In this document: piece after piece, positions 25,733 through 34,890 of the stretch | How positions within the stretch are numbered: position 1 is the first letter of the stretch | Layout of the letters: every line of letters starts with the position of its first letter | Assembly: GCF_019710745.1 (NCBI RefSeq) | Contig: NZ_JAHKJW010000023.1 | Location: 62,001 to 126,000 of the forward strand | Direction: 5' to 3' | Source: Streptomyces beigongshangae | GTDB taxonomy: Bacteria > Actinomycetota > Actinomycetes > Streptomycetales > Streptomycetaceae | Length of the DNA stretch: 64,000 bases | Program-made: the position numbers and the translations under genes | The notes under the pieces: model-generated | Database searches by the model: none | Told to the model about the DNA's origin: nothing | What the model saw: the letters and a program-made list of their open reading frames with translations, nothing else

Positions 25733-27115
25733 TCACAGCTCCGCCCATGCCTCCGTCAGGACCTGGCGGACGATCCCCTCGATCTCGTCGAACGTCGACT
25801 GGTCCGAGATCAGCGGGGGCGACAGCTGGATGACCGGGTCGCCGCGGTCGTCGGCGCGGCAGTAGAGGCCGTACTCGAAGAGCTTCTTCGAGACGAAGCC
25901 GTAGAGCACCCGCTCCGACTCCTCGTCCGTGAAGGTCTCCTTGGTGGCCTTGTCCTTGACGAGTTCGATGCCGTAGAAGAAGCCGTTGCCGCGGACGTCG
26001 CCGACGATCGGCAGGTCGTGCAGCTTCTGCAGGGTGGACAGGAACGCGCTCTCGTTGTCCAGCACGTGCTGGTTGAGCTTCTCGCGCTCGAAGATGTCGA
26101 GGTTCGCGAGGCCCACGGCCGCCGACACCGGGTGCCCGCCGAAGGTGTACCCGTGCAGGAACGTGTTGTCTCCCTGGTAGAACGGCTCGGCGAGCCGGTC
26201 CGAGATGATGCAGGCGCCGATCGGGGAGTACCCCGACGTCATGCCCTTGGCACAGGTGATCATGTCCGGTACGTAACCGAACTTGTCGCAGGCGAACATC
26301 GTGCCGAGCCGGCCGAAGGCGCAGATGACCTCGTCCGAGACGAGCAGCACGTCGTACTGGTCGCATATCTCCCGCACCCGCTGGAAGTAGCCGGGCGGGG
26401 GCGGGAAGCAGCCGCCCGCGTTCTGCACGGGCTCCAGGAAGACGGCGGCGACCGTCTCCGGGCCCTCGAAGAGTATCTGCTGCTCGATCTGGTCGGCGGC
26501 CCAGCGCCCGAAGGCCTCCGGGTCGTCACCGAAGAGCGGCGCGCGGTAGATGTTGGTGTTCGGGACCTTGTGGGCGCCGGGGACCAGCGGCTCGAACGGG
26601 GCCTTCAGGGCGGGCAGACCGGTGATCGACAGGGCGCCCTGCGGGGTCCCGTGGTAGGCCACCGCGCGCGAGATGACCTTGTACTTGGTCGGCTTCCCCC
26701 GGAGCTTGAAGTACTGCTTGGCGAGCTTCCACGCCGTCTCGACGGCCTCGCCGCCGCCCGTGGTGAAGAAGACCTTGTTCAGGTCGCCCGGAGCGTGGTG
26801 CGCGAGGCGCTCGGCCAGCTCGACGGCCTTGGGGTGGGCGTAGGACCAGATGGGGAAGAAGGCCAGCTGCTGGGCCTGCCTGGCGGCCGTCTCGGCCAGT
26901 TCGGCACGGCCGTGGCCCGCCTGGACCACGAACAGGCCGGCGAGACCGTCGAGGTAGCGCTTGCCCCGGTCGTCGTAGATGTAGGTGCCCTCGCCACGGA
27001 CGATCGTGGGGACGGGCGCGTCCTCGTACGAGGACATGCGGGTGAAGTGCATCCACAGGTGGTCGTACGCGGTGCGGCTGAGGTCCTTGGCAGTCACGGC
27101 TATCGGGTTCCCCAC
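25733..27115 (-). CDS. Class III PLP aminotransferase (polyamine/omega-amino acid type)
   Basis: 460-residue fold-type I aminotransferase. The PLP-lysine is in CAKGMTSGYSPIGA and the cofactor aspartate in LVSDEVICAFGRLG. Close relatives act on putrescine, beta-alanine or GABA with pyruvate as acceptor. The neighbours (Lrp-type regulator overlapping its start by 16 bases, and a divergent aminobutyraldehyde dehydrogenase) indicate the first step of polyamine catabolism, as I recall for the orthologue in S. coelicolor. It lacks a downstream partner in its transcript; a Streptomyces interspersed repeat lies just after the stop. Confidence 0.9.
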   Translation of the reverse strand: MGNPIAVTAKDLSRTAYDHLWMHFTRMSSYEDAPVPTIVRGEGTYIYDDRGKRYLDGLAGLFVVQAGHGRAELAETAARQAQQLAFFPIWSYAHPKAVELAERLAHHAPGDLNKVFFTTGGGEAVETAWKLAKQYFKLRGKPTKYKVISRAVAYHGTPQGALSITGLPALKAPFEPLVPGAHKVPNTNIYRAPLFGDDPEAFGRWAADQIEQQILFEGPETVAAVFLEPVQNAGGCFPPPPGYFQRVREICDQYDVLLVSDEVICAFGRLGTMFACDKFGYVPDMITCAKGMTSGYSPIGACIISDRLAEPFYQGDNTFLHGYTFGGHPVSAAVGLANLDIFEREKLNQHVLDNESAFLSTLQKLHDLPIVGDVRGNGFFYGIELVKDKATKETFTDEESERVLYGFVSKKLFEYGLYCRADDRGDPVIQLSPPLISDQSTFDEIEGIVRQVLTEAWAEL

Positions 27116-27624
27116 ATGTAGGTCTGCTTCTTGAGCTTGAGGTAGACGAAGCTCTCGGTGGAGCGCACGCCGGGCAGGACCCGGATGCGTTTGTTGATGA
27201 CGTCCAGCAGGTGGTCGTCGTCCTCGCAGACGATCTCGGCGAGGATGTCGAAGGAGCCCGCGGTCATCACCACGTACTCGACCTCCGGCATGGCGGTCAG
27301 CGCGTCGGCGACCGGTTCGAGGTCCCCGTCGGCGTTGATGCCCACCATCGCCTGCCTGCGGAAGCCCACGGTGAGCGGGTCCGTGACGGCGACGATCTGC
27401 ATCACGCCCTGGTCGAGCAGCTTCTGGACGCGCTGGCGCACGGCCGCCTCGGAGAGGCCGACGGCCTTGCCGATCGCGGCGTACGGGCGGCGGCCGTCCT
27501 CCTGGAGCTGCTCGATGATGGCGAGGGAGACGGCATCCGGCTGGGGAGAGCCGTTCCTGGGCTCGCGGGAGTCCCGGGGATCCCTGGGTTCTGCGCTTCG
27601 ACTGGCCACGCGCTCACTGTGCAT
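27100..27624 (-). CDS. Lrp/AsnC family regulator
   Basis: 174 aa. The N-terminal helix-turn-helix (about 35-80, AIIEQLQEDGRRPYAAIGKAVGLSEAAVRQRVQKLLDQG) and the RAM ligand-binding domain (about 90-165) are present. A charged leader with RDPRDSREPRN micro-repeat precedes them; ATG at 27624 has no clear ribosome-binding site. It overlaps the aminotransferase start and faces the dehydrogenase, so it likely senses an amine or amino acid and controls both. In S. coelicolor an AsnC-type protein at this place has been linked to polyamine control (recollection, not checked). Confidence 0.88.
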   Translation of the reverse strand: MHSERVASRSAEPRDPRDSREPRNGSPQPDAVSLAIIEQLQEDGRRPYAAIGKAVGLSEAAVRQRVQKLLDQGVMQIVAVTDPLTVGFRRQAMVGINADGDLEPVADALTAMPEVEYVVMTAGSFDILAEIVCEDDDHLLDVINKRIRVLPGVRSTESFVYLKLKKQTYMWGTR

Positions 27625-27896
27625 GAGGGCTCGACAGTTCCGCAAGGTGCGATCGATGAAATTCGTTGTCTAGGTGTTCCCAGTCTGCGGATTTCGCAGT
27701 TATGGGATCGGTGGGGGTGTTGAAAACGTCGGGGTGAGGATTAGGGTGGAGCCCGGGCGTCTCAGCCGGTGGACACCCGGGCCGCAGGGCGCGGGCCGCA
27801 CGGCGCCGACCGCGCGGCACGGGGCGCGGGGCACGGGGTGCGGGACGCCGGGTACGGGACACCAGGACACAGGACATCCGACAGGAGGGCCGGGCA

Positions 27897-29342
27897 GTGA
27901 GCACCGAGCTGCGTCGTCTGCGCAATTACATCGCCGGAGAGTTCCGCGATGCCGCCGATGGACGGACCACGGACGTGGTCAACCCCGCGACGGGCGAGGC
28001 GTACGCCACCGCGCCGCTGTCCGGCCGGGCCGACGTCGACGCGGCGATGGAGGCCGCCGCCGCGGCCTTCCCCGCCTGGCGCGACCGGACCCCCGCCGAG
28101 CGCCAGAGGGCACTCCTCAGGATCGCGGACGCCTTCGAGGAGCGCGCCGAGGAACTCATCGCCGCCGAGGTCGAGAACACGGGCAAGCCCGTCGGGCTGA
28201 CCCGGTCCGAGGAGATCCCGCCGATGGTCGACCAGATCCGCTTCTTCGCGGGCGCGGCGCGGATGCTCGAAGGCCGGTCGGCCGGCGAGTACATGGAGGG
28301 CCTGACCTCGATCGTCCGCCGTGAGCCGATCGGCGTCTGCGCGCAGGTCGCGCCGTGGAACTACCCGATGATGATGGCCGTGTGGAAGTTCGCCCCGGCG
28401 CTCGCCGCGGGCAACACGGTCGTGCTCAAGCCGTCCGACACCACCCCGGCCTCCACGGTCCTGATCGCCGAGATCATCGGTTCGATCGTCCCCGAGGGCG
28501 TCTTCAACGTCATCTGCGGCGACCGCGACACCGGCCGCCTCATGGTCGAGCACCCGACCCCGGCCATGGCGTCCATCACCGGTTCCGTACGGGCCGGTAT
28601 CTCCGTCGCCGAGTCCGCCGCCAAGGACGTCAAGCGGGTCCACCTGGAGCTCGGCGGCAAGGCACCCGTCGTGGTGTTCGAGGACCTCGACAGCGCGGCC
28701 ATCGCCAAGGCCGTCGAGGACATCGCGGTGGCGGGCTTCTTCAACGCGGGCCAGGACTGCACGGCCGCCACCCGCGTCCTCGTCCAGGAGTCCGTCCACG
28801 ACGAGTTCGTGGCCGCGCTGGCCAAGGCGGCCGCCGACACGAAGACGGGCCTCCCGGACGACGAGGACGTGCTGTACGGACCGCTCAACAACCCGAACCA
28901 GCTGAAGCAGGTCAGCGGCTTCATCGAGCGGCTCCCCGCCCACGCCAGGGTCGAGGCGGGCGGCCACCGGGTCGGAGAGAAGGGCTACTTCTACGCCCCG
29001 ACCGTCGTCTCCGGCCTGAAGCAGGACGACGAGATCATCCAGAACGAGGTCTTCGGTCCCGTCATCACCGTCCAGTCCTTCACGGACGAGGCCCAGGCCG
29101 TGGCGTACGCGAACGGCGTCGAGTACGCCCTCGCCTCCTCCGTCTGGACGAAGGACCACGCACGCGCGATGCGCATGTCCAAGGTCCTCGACTTCGGCTG
29201 CGTGTGGATCAACACGCACATCCCGCTGGTCGCGGAGATGCCGCACGGCGGCTTCAAGAGGTCCGGGTACGGCAAGGACCTCTCGGGCTACGGCTTCGAC
29301 GACTACACGCGCATCAAGCACGTCATGACGTCGCTGGGCTGA
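27897..29342 (+). CDS. Gamma-aminobutyraldehyde-type aldehyde dehydrogenase
   Basis: 481-residue NAD-dependent dehydrogenase oxidising aminoaldehydes formed by the neighbouring aminotransferase or oxidase. Catalytic Cys in GQDCTAATR, general-base Glu in LELGGKAPVV, and APWNYPMMMAVWK for the cofactor. GTG start behind AGGAGGGC. It is a paralogue of the dehydrogenase at 35096 (shared EMPHGGFKRSGYGKDLSGYGFDDYTRIKHVM-type ending). The 272-base divergent region with the regulator carries direct repeats of GGCACGGGGYGCGG. Confidence 0.93.
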   Translation: MSTELRRLRNYIAGEFRDAADGRTTDVVNPATGEAYATAPLSGRADVDAAMEAAAAAFPAWRDRTPAERQRALLRIADAFEERAEELIAAEVENTGKPVGLTRSEEIPPMVDQIRFFAGAARMLEGRSAGEYMEGLTSIVRREPIGVCAQVAPWNYPMMMAVWKFAPALAAGNTVVLKPSDTTPASTVLIAEIIGSIVPEGVFNVICGDRDTGRLMVEHPTPAMASITGSVRAGISVAESAAKDVKRVHLELGGKAPVVVFEDLDSAAIAKAVEDIAVAGFFNAGQDCTAATRVLVQESVHDEFVAALAKAAADTKTGLPDDEDVLYGPLNNPNQLKQVSGFIERLPAHARVEAGGHRVGEKGYFYAPTVVSGLKQDDEIIQNEVFGPVITVQSFTDEAQAVAYANGVEYALASSVWTKDHARAMRMSKVLDFGCVWINTHIPLVAEMPHGGFKRSGYGKDLSGYGFDDYTRIKHVMTSLG

Positions 29343-29518
29343 GCCGTCCGCCCGTCTTCCTCGCGCGTGGTACGCGGTACGCGGCCCCGGGCGGAGTCAC
29401 CTCCGCCCGGGGCCGCGTGACGTCCGTCCCGGCCGCCCCTCGCCGCTTCCTGCCGCCCCTTGCCATACTCAACAAAGTGAATAGAGTACTCGTAGGCTAT
29501 GAGGAAAGGCGGTCCCCC

Positions 29519-30355
29519 GTGTCCGAGCGCGGATACCTGCGGTACGTCGCCCTGGGGGACAGCCAGACCGAAGGGCTCGGCGACGGCGACGACGTGCTCG
29601 GGTTGCGCGGGTGCGCCGACCGGTTCGCGGAGGAGGCCGCGGCGGGGTGCCCGGACCTGCTGTACGCCAACCTCGCCGTCCGCGGGCGTCTCGCCGGGCA
29701 GGTGCGCGCCGAGCAGCTTCCGCCCGCCCTCGCGCTGAGGCCAGACCTGGCCACCGTGGTGGCCGGGATGAACGACCTGCTGCGGCCCCGCTTCGACGCG
29801 GACGAGACGGCGGGCCATCTGGAGGCGATGTTCGCCGCCCTGACCGGGCAGGGCGCCCGCGTGGCGACGGTGACCTTCCCCGACGTCGGCCGGATCACCC
29901 CGCTGGCACGGCCGGTCGGCCGCCGGGTCCTCGCTCTCAACGCCCGCATCAGGGAGGCGGCCGGACGCCACGGGGTGGCCGTCGCCGACCTCTCCGCCCA
30001 CGCCGCGGTGACGGACCCCCGGCTGTGGAGTCCGGACCGGCTGCACGCGAGCCCGCTCGGCCACGCGCGGATCGCCGCCGCGGTCGCGCACGCCCTCGGT
30101 CTGCCGGGCAGCGACGACACCTGGACGCTGCCGCTGCCTCCCGGCGCACCGGCGCCCGGAGGTCTGCGGGGCGTCGCGGCGGAGCTGCGGTGGGCCGGCG
30201 GCTTCCTGGGGCCCTGGCTCCTGCGGCGGGTCCGGGGCCGCTCGTCGGGCGACGGACGGCAGGCCAAGCGACCGGACCTGCTCCCGCCCGCAGCGCTCCC
30301 GTCCGCCGCGCCTCCGCCCGCCCTGCTCCCGCCCACTGGTCGTGCTCTTGAGTAA
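29519..30355 (+). CDS. SGNH/GDSL hydrolase
   Basis: 278-residue esterase-like protein. Block I ALGDSQTEGLGD carries the nucleophile serine, block III GMNDLLRP the Asn, and block V SPDRLHASPLGHARI the Asp and His. There is no clear signal peptide, so it would act in the cytosol. The last 60 residues are Pro/Ala/Arg-rich. GTG start, GAGGA about 14 bases before. The AT-rich region before it contains GAGTACTC palindrome. It ends 24 bases before the PadR gene, so the two may share function. Confidence 0.85.
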   Translation: MSERGYLRYVALGDSQTEGLGDGDDVLGLRGCADRFAEEAAAGCPDLLYANLAVRGRLAGQVRAEQLPPALALRPDLATVVAGMNDLLRPRFDADETAGHLEAMFAALTGQGARVATVTFPDVGRITPLARPVGRRVLALNARIREAAGRHGVAVADLSAHAAVTDPRLWSPDRLHASPLGHARIAAAVAHALGLPGSDDTWTLPLPPGAPAPGGLRGVAAELRWAGGFLGPWLLRRVRGRSSGDGRQAKRPDLLPPAALPSAAPPPALLPPTGRALE

Positions 30356-30379
30356 TCAACGCGGTGCTAGCTTGGGCCC

Positions 30380-30979
30380 ATGGCGTTGCGCAACGCGGTG
30401 ATGGCCGCGCTCCTGGAGGGCGAGGCGTCCGGGTACGACCTCGCCAAGGGCTTCGAGGCATCGGTCGCCAACTTCTGGATGGCCACCCCCCAGCAGCTCT
30501 ACCGCGAGCTGGAGCGCATGGAGGGCGAGGGGCTCGTCCGCGCCCGGGTCGTCCAGCAGGAGCGCCGGCCCAACAAACGGCTCTTCTCGCTCACCGAGGC
30601 CGGCCGCCGGGTCCTGCGCGCGTACGTGGCCCAGGGCCCCTCGAAGCCCCTGGCCATCAGGGACGAACTGATGGTCAAGGTCCAGTGCGTCGACATCGGG
30701 GACACCGGCGACATCGAGGCCGTACGGGCCGCGGTGGCCGAGCGCGTGGAGCGGGCCACCGCCAAACTCGCCCGCTACCGGCGCATGCAGGAACGGATGC
30801 TGGCCGGACGCACCGAGGACGAGTACCTCGCCACCGCCGACCGCGTCGGCCCCTACCTCACCCTCCAGGGCGGCATGGCCCTGGAACGGGCGAACCTCCA
30901 GTGGGGCGAGACCGTCCTGAAGCGCCTCGCGCAGCGCACCGCCGCGCTCGGCGGCGGGTCCGCCCGCGCCCGGGCGTGA
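30380..30979 (+). CDS. PadR family transcriptional regulator
   Basis: 199 aa. N-terminal winged helix (about 1-85, MALRNAVMAALLEGEASGYDLAKGFE...QLYRELERMEGEGLVRARV) and C-terminal coiled helical dimerisation domain (Vir_act_alpha_C, about 95-180). PadR proteins repress efflux or detoxification genes until a phenolic or drug ligand binds; the effector is unknown here. TAGCTT at 30368-30373 lies 6 bases before the ATG, suggesting a leaderless message. Confidence 0.9.
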   Translation: MALRNAVMAALLEGEASGYDLAKGFEASVANFWMATPQQLYRELERMEGEGLVRARVVQQERRPNKRLFSLTEAGRRVLRAYVAQGPSKPLAIRDELMVKVQCVDIGDTGDIEAVRAAVAERVERATAKLARYRRMQERMLAGRTEDEYLATADRVGPYLTLQGGMALERANLQWGETVLKRLAQRTAALGGGSARARA

Positions 30980-31009
30980 GACCGGAGCGCCCGTGCGCCG
31001 CGGCCGGCC

Positions 31010-32248
31010 TCACCCGCCGAACGCCGCCCGTACGATCCGCTCGGCCACCGGGTTCATGTCCTCGCTCTTCGCGTCCGTCGCGTCGACCGAGTACACGAGC
31101 GTGCGGGAGAGGTCGCGCGTCGCGGCCACGACCGTGCTGTACCCCGGGCGCGCCCCCGACTTCAGCCACAGGATCCTGCCGTCGCCCGGGTCGAACCGCT
31201 GGAGGCCGGCGCTCATGGTCGCGCCGGGCACGTCGGGCAGGGTGAACATCTCCTTCTCCAGCAGCGGCCGGGGGACCAGCCGGCCCCGGAACAGCGCGTG
31301 CAGCAGTCGCTCCAGGTCCGCCGTCGTGGAGATCATGTCGCCCGCGGCCCACCGGTCCGACATGTTCCACTCGGTGGCGTCCACCAGCCTGCCGTCCGCC
31401 AGCCTCTGGTAGCCGCGGTTGTGCGGCCCGTGGATGCGCGGGTCGGGGCCGCCGGGGAAGGACGTGTGCCGCATACCGGCCGGCCGCAGGACCCGTACGG
31501 CCGCCTGGTGCTCGTACGAGTCGCCCGTGACCTCCTCGATCAGCAGACCGAGCACGGTGTAGTCGATGTTGCCGTACTGCTGCCGTTCGCCGGGGCGGGC
31601 GGCGGGACCCCGGGCGGCCGACGCGGCCACGACCTCCTCGGGGGTCAGCGTCTCGTACCGCCGTTCGTACCCTTCCCCGGCCACGTCCCCGAGCGACGAA
31701 CCCGGCTTCAGCCCGCTGGTGAAGGTGAGCAGCTGCCGTACGGTGATCGGCTCGAACGCCTCCGGCAGGAGGCCCGGGAGGTAGGTCTGGACATGGCCGT
31801 CCAGGTCCACCCCGCCCTCGGCGGCCAGCTGGAGCACGACGGCCGCGGTGACGACCTTGGTGGTGGAGCCGGCGCGGAAGCGCCCGTCCTCCAGCGCCGC
31901 CCGGCCGCTCGGCAGATCGCGCACCCCGGCGCTGCCCCGCCAGCTGCCGTCCGTGCCCGACACGCGTACCAGCGCGGCCGTCGCGTCGTCGTCCGGGAGT
32001 CCCCGGACCGCGGCGCGCAGGGCCCGCTCGGTGCGCGGGTCCACGGTGTGCCGCCCGGCGGACTCCCCTTCGGCGGAACCCCGTTCGGCGGACTCCCGGA
32101 CGGTGAGCGTGGGGGAGGAGGGGGAGGAGGGAGTGGCGAGGGCGGTCCCGGCCAGGGGGCCGGCGGTCAGGCCCAGGACCACGGCGACGGCGCAGGCGGT
32201 ACGGGCACGGGCACGGGTACGGGCACGGAGATGGAGACGGACAGGCAT
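31010..32248 (-). CDS. Secreted serine hydrolase (beta-lactamase/D-Ala-D-Ala carboxypeptidase family)
   Basis: 412 aa. A basic N-terminus with RTRARARTA repeat, then a hydrophobic signal peptide, then the S12 domain. Nucleophile motif SxxK is in GSTTKVV, the Tyr motif YGN in QQYGNIDYTV, and the third motif is HxG-like late in the chain (RPGYST). Such proteins act on cell-wall peptides or small esters. The ATG at 32248 follows GGGAGTCC; the frame is open to 32353. It ends 30 bases from the convergent PadR gene. Confidence 0.85.
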   Translation of the reverse strand: MPVRLHLRARTRARARTACAVAVVLGLTAGPLAGTALATPSSPSSPTLTVRESAERGSAEGESAGRHTVDPRTERALRAAVRGLPDDDATAALVRVSGTDGSWRGSAGVRDLPSGRAALEDGRFRAGSTTKVVTAAVVLQLAAEGGVDLDGHVQTYLPGLLPEAFEPITVRQLLTFTSGLKPGSSLGDVAGEGYERRYETLTPEEVVAASAARGPAARPGERQQYGNIDYTVLGLLIEEVTGDSYEHQAAVRVLRPAGMRHTSFPGGPDPRIHGPHNRGYQRLADGRLVDATEWNMSDRWAAGDMISTTADLERLLHALFRGRLVPRPLLEKEMFTLPDVPGATMSAGLQRFDPGDGRILWLKSGARPGYSTVVAATRDLSRTLVYSVDATDAKSEDMNPVAERIVRAAFGG

Positions 32249-32401
32249 CGGCGGACTCCCGGAGTGGTGATCGACGACCTTCATCCTCCGGTCGTACGCC
32301 GCCTCGCGGATCCTCTCCGAGGAGGGCGGCACCCCTGACCCGGCCCCGGGCAACCGCCGGGCAGATCAAGGGTGTTGTCAGGGATTCCCCTCAGGGGCCG
32401 G

Positions 32402-33088
32402 TCAGGGCTGCCGGCGCAGGGCGCACAGGGTGTCGACGCGGTTCGTCGTGATCGAGTCGACGCCCGCGTCGAGGAGCCGCCGCATGGACCGCCGGGTGTC
32501 GGGCGTCCACACCGAGACCAGGTACCCGTCGCGGTGCACCCGCTCGACCAGGTCGCGGCTCGCGAGGGGGAACCGGTAGTTGAGCCACCGCGGCCGGACC
32601 GCGTCGAGCAGCGCGGGCCGCGGCGGGGCCAGGCTCGTCCAGGTGAGGGCGATCTCCGCGGCGGGGTCGGCCGCGCGGACCGCGAGCATGGCCCCGGCGC
32701 CCGCGCAGTAGTACACGCGCTCCTCGGCGCCGAAGTCGCGCACGGCACCGACGATCCGGCGGACGGCGCGGGCGTCCGCCGGGCCCGGCAGGTCGATCAT
32801 GAGGCGGCCGTCGTCCGTCGCCTTGAGGGCCTCCTCCAGCGAGGGGACCCCGCCCGACGTCAGCCCCCGCACCTCGTCGGCGGAGAGCGACCGCAGCGGC
32901 CGGTCGTGCTCCCACAGGCGCCGCAGCGTGTCGTCGTGCAGCAGCACGGGAACGCCGTCGCGGGTCAGCCGGACGTCGATCTCCACGGCGTCCGCGCCCC
33001 GGCGGAGCGCGGAACGCAGGGAGTCGACCGTGTTCTCACGGACACGGTAGGGGTCGCCGCGATGGGCCACGGCAGTCACGGTACGCAT
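32402..33088 (-). CDS. Glycerophosphodiester phosphodiesterase
   Basis: 228-residue GDPD TIM barrel that releases glycerol-3-phosphate from deacylated lipids. Catalytic signature AHRGDPYRVRENTVDSLRSAL and EIDVRLTRDGVPVLLHDDTLRRL match the family, with the two His and Glu/Asp metal ligands. No signal peptide, so it is cytosolic. It lies 25 bases upstream in the same direction after the deaminase gene. Confidence 0.92.
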   Translation of the reverse strand: MRTVTAVAHRGDPYRVRENTVDSLRSALRRGADAVEIDVRLTRDGVPVLLHDDTLRRLWEHDRPLRSLSADEVRGLTSGGVPSLEEALKATDDGRLMIDLPGPADARAVRRIVGAVRDFGAEERVYYCAGAGAMLAVRAADPAAEIALTWTSLAPPRPALLDAVRPRWLNYRFPLASRDLVERVHRDGYLVSVWTPDTRRSMRRLLDAGVDSITTNRVDTLCALRRQP

Positions 33089-33113
33089 CGGCCCATTGTG
33101 CTGGTGCGCCTTC

Positions 33114-34145
33114 TCAGGGCGCGAGCCACCCGGCGGTGTAGGTGTCGATCTCCGCGGTGAGCGCCGCCTTGCCCGGCGCGTCGAGGAAGGACGCCTCGAC
33201 GGCGTTCCTGGCGAGCGCGGCGAGGCCCTGTTCGTCGAGGCCGAGGAGGCGGGCGGCGACCGCGTACTCGTTGTTGAGGTCGGTGCCGAACATCGGCGGG
33301 TCGTCGGAGTTGATCGTGACGACGACCCCCGCGTCCACGAACGCCCTGAGCGGGTGCTCGTCGAGGGTGCGGACCGCGCGGGTGGCGATGTTGGAGGTGG
33401 GGCAGACCTCCAGCGGGATGCGGTGCCCGGCGAGGTGCGCGAGGAGCTCCGGGTCGCGGGCGGAACTCGTGCCGTGGCCGATGCGCTCGGCGCGCAGGTC
33501 CGTCAGCGCGGACCAGACGGTCTCCGGGCCCGTCGTCTCGCCCGCGTGCGGGACGGAGTGCAGGCCGGCCGCGATCGCCCGGTCGAAGTACGGCTTGAAC
33601 TGCGGCCGGGGTACGCCGATCTCGGGCCCGCCGAGCCCGAACGAGACCAGGCCCTCCGGGCGGAGCCGGTCGGTGGTGGCCAGCCGGACGGTCTCCTCGG
33701 CGGATTCGAGTCCCGCCTCGCCGGGGATGTCGAAGCACCAGCGCAGGGCGGTGCCGAAGTCGGCCTCGGCGGCCTTGCGGGCGTCCTCGATCGCGTCCAT
33801 GAAGGCCCCCTCGTCGATACCGCGGCGGGTCGACGAGAACGGGGTGATCGTCAGCTCGGCGTAGCGGATCTGCTGGCGGGCCATGTCGCGGGCGACCTCG
33901 TAGGTGAGGAGCCGCACGTCCTCGGGGGTGCGGATGAGGTCGACGACGGACAGGTACACGTCGATGAAGTGCGCGAAGTCCGTGAACGTGAAGTAGTCGG
34001 CCAGGGCCTCGGGGTCCGTCGGCACCTTGGAGTCGGGGTGGCGGGCGGCCAGTTCGGAGACGATCCGGGGGGAGGCTGAGCCGACGTGGTGGACGTGCAG
34101 TTCGGCCTTGGGTAGTCCGGCGATGAAGGCGTGCAGGTCGGTCAA
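33114..34145 (-). CDS. Adenosine deaminase family; candidate 6-aminodeoxyfutalosine deaminase
   Basis: 343-residue amidohydrolase. Metal ligands H17 and H19 in ELHVHHVG, HAGE near residue 195, and SDDPPMFG near 290. The HHVGSASPR segment differs from the HLDGSLRP of true adenosine deaminases. As I recall, the S. avermitilis orthologue of COG1816 was shown to deaminate 6-aminodeoxyfutalosine in the futalosine menaquinone route used by Streptomyces, so that role is preferred. It is followed closely by a phosphodiesterase gene; a NADAR gene lies 187 bases upstream. Confidence 0.8.
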   Translation of the reverse strand: MTDLHAFIAGLPKAELHVHHVGSASPRIVSELAARHPDSKVPTDPEALADYFTFTDFAHFIDVYLSVVDLIRTPEDVRLLTYEVARDMARQQIRYAELTITPFSSTRRGIDEGAFMDAIEDARKAAEADFGTALRWCFDIPGEAGLESAEETVRLATTDRLRPEGLVSFGLGGPEIGVPRPQFKPYFDRAIAAGLHSVPHAGETTGPETVWSALTDLRAERIGHGTSSARDPELLAHLAGHRIPLEVCPTSNIATRAVRTLDEHPLRAFVDAGVVVTINSDDPPMFGTDLNNEYAVAARLLGLDEQGLAALARNAVEASFLDAPGKAALTAEIDTYTAGWLAP

Positions 34146-34250
34146 GGGTTCCTCCCGGGAACAGCGCCCTGTCGCCGTGCGGCGGGCGCGGGTGATCGGC
34201 TGATCGGTGGCTCGGGGTCATCGTAGGCGGCGGCCCGGTGGGGACCGGTC

Positions 34251-34270
34251 GCGGCGTTCCCCGCGCCCCT
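34251..34270 (+). repeat. Streptomyces interspersed repeat (TTCCCCGCGCCCCT core)
   Basis: GCGGCGTTCCCCGCGCCCCT, followed by GGGCGGGACGGGGCGCGG that can pair with it. One of four copies in intergenic positions of the window. Confidence 0.6.
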
Positions 34271-34332
34271 GGGCGGGACGGGGCGCGGCCCCTCCCCGAG
34301 GGGTGCGGGCAACCCCCGCGCACCCGCGGCCG

Positions 34333-34890
34333 TCAGGCGGACCTCAAGCGGGACCTTGCCTCCATCAGGGCGAAGCCCAGGAGGTTCTGGCCCTGCCAGC
34401 GGGCGGGGTCGGCCGCGCGGTCGTCGTCCGCGGCGAGGCCGATGCCCCAGACCCGGTCCACGGGACTGGCCTCCACCAGCACCCGCTCCCCCGTGCCCAG
34501 CAGGAACCCGCGGAGCGCCTCGTCGGAGGCGAACTTCCGCACACTCCCCTCCACCACGATCCCGAACCGCTCCCGCTCCCACACGGCCTCGTCGAACCCC
34601 TGGACCAGCCGGCCCGCCTTCTTGGCGAGCGCGGCGTCCGGCGCCTCCAGCGCCAGCCGCTCCGCCCGCGCGTCGCCGAAGAGCCGTGCCTTGTGCGCCA
34701 TCATCCAGTGCTCGGCCGTCCGGTACCCCACCCCGTCCGCCGTGAACGGCGACGGCCACCACTGGCTCAGACAGCTCGCCCCGATCCGTCCGTCCGCCCG
34801 TGCCCGGTGCCCCCAGAAGTACAGGTACTTGACCTTCGTCCCCGCCCGGACCGCGCTGACCAGTGCGGTCCGTGATGTGTTCTCCCCCAT
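34333..34890 (-). CDS. NADAR domain protein
   Basis: 185 aa, all one NADAR (YbiA-like) domain: FWGHRARADGRIGASCLSQWWPSPF at the start, YRTAEHWMMAHKARLFGD in the middle, and LVEASPVDRVWGIGLAADD near the end, including catalytic-type Glu and Trp residues. NADAR proteins are N-glycosidases that hydrolyse riboflavin intermediates or remove ADP-ribose from guanine. ATG at 34890 is behind a TTCTCCCCC-complementary GGGGGAG site. No toxin such as DarT is next to it. Confidence 0.88.
   Translation of the reverse strand: MGENTSRTALVSAVRAGTKVKYLYFWGHRARADGRIGASCLSQWWPSPFTADGVGYRTAEHWMMAHKARLFGDARAERLALEAPDAALAKKAGRLVQGFDEAVWERERFGIVVEGSVRKFASDEALRGFLLGTGERVLVEASPVDRVWGIGLAADDDRAADPARWQGQNLLGFALMEARSRLRSA

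Noticed and set aside
34333..34890. A DarT-type toxin-antitoxin pair with the NADAR gene
   Set aside because: No adjacent ADP-ribosyltransferase gene on either side.
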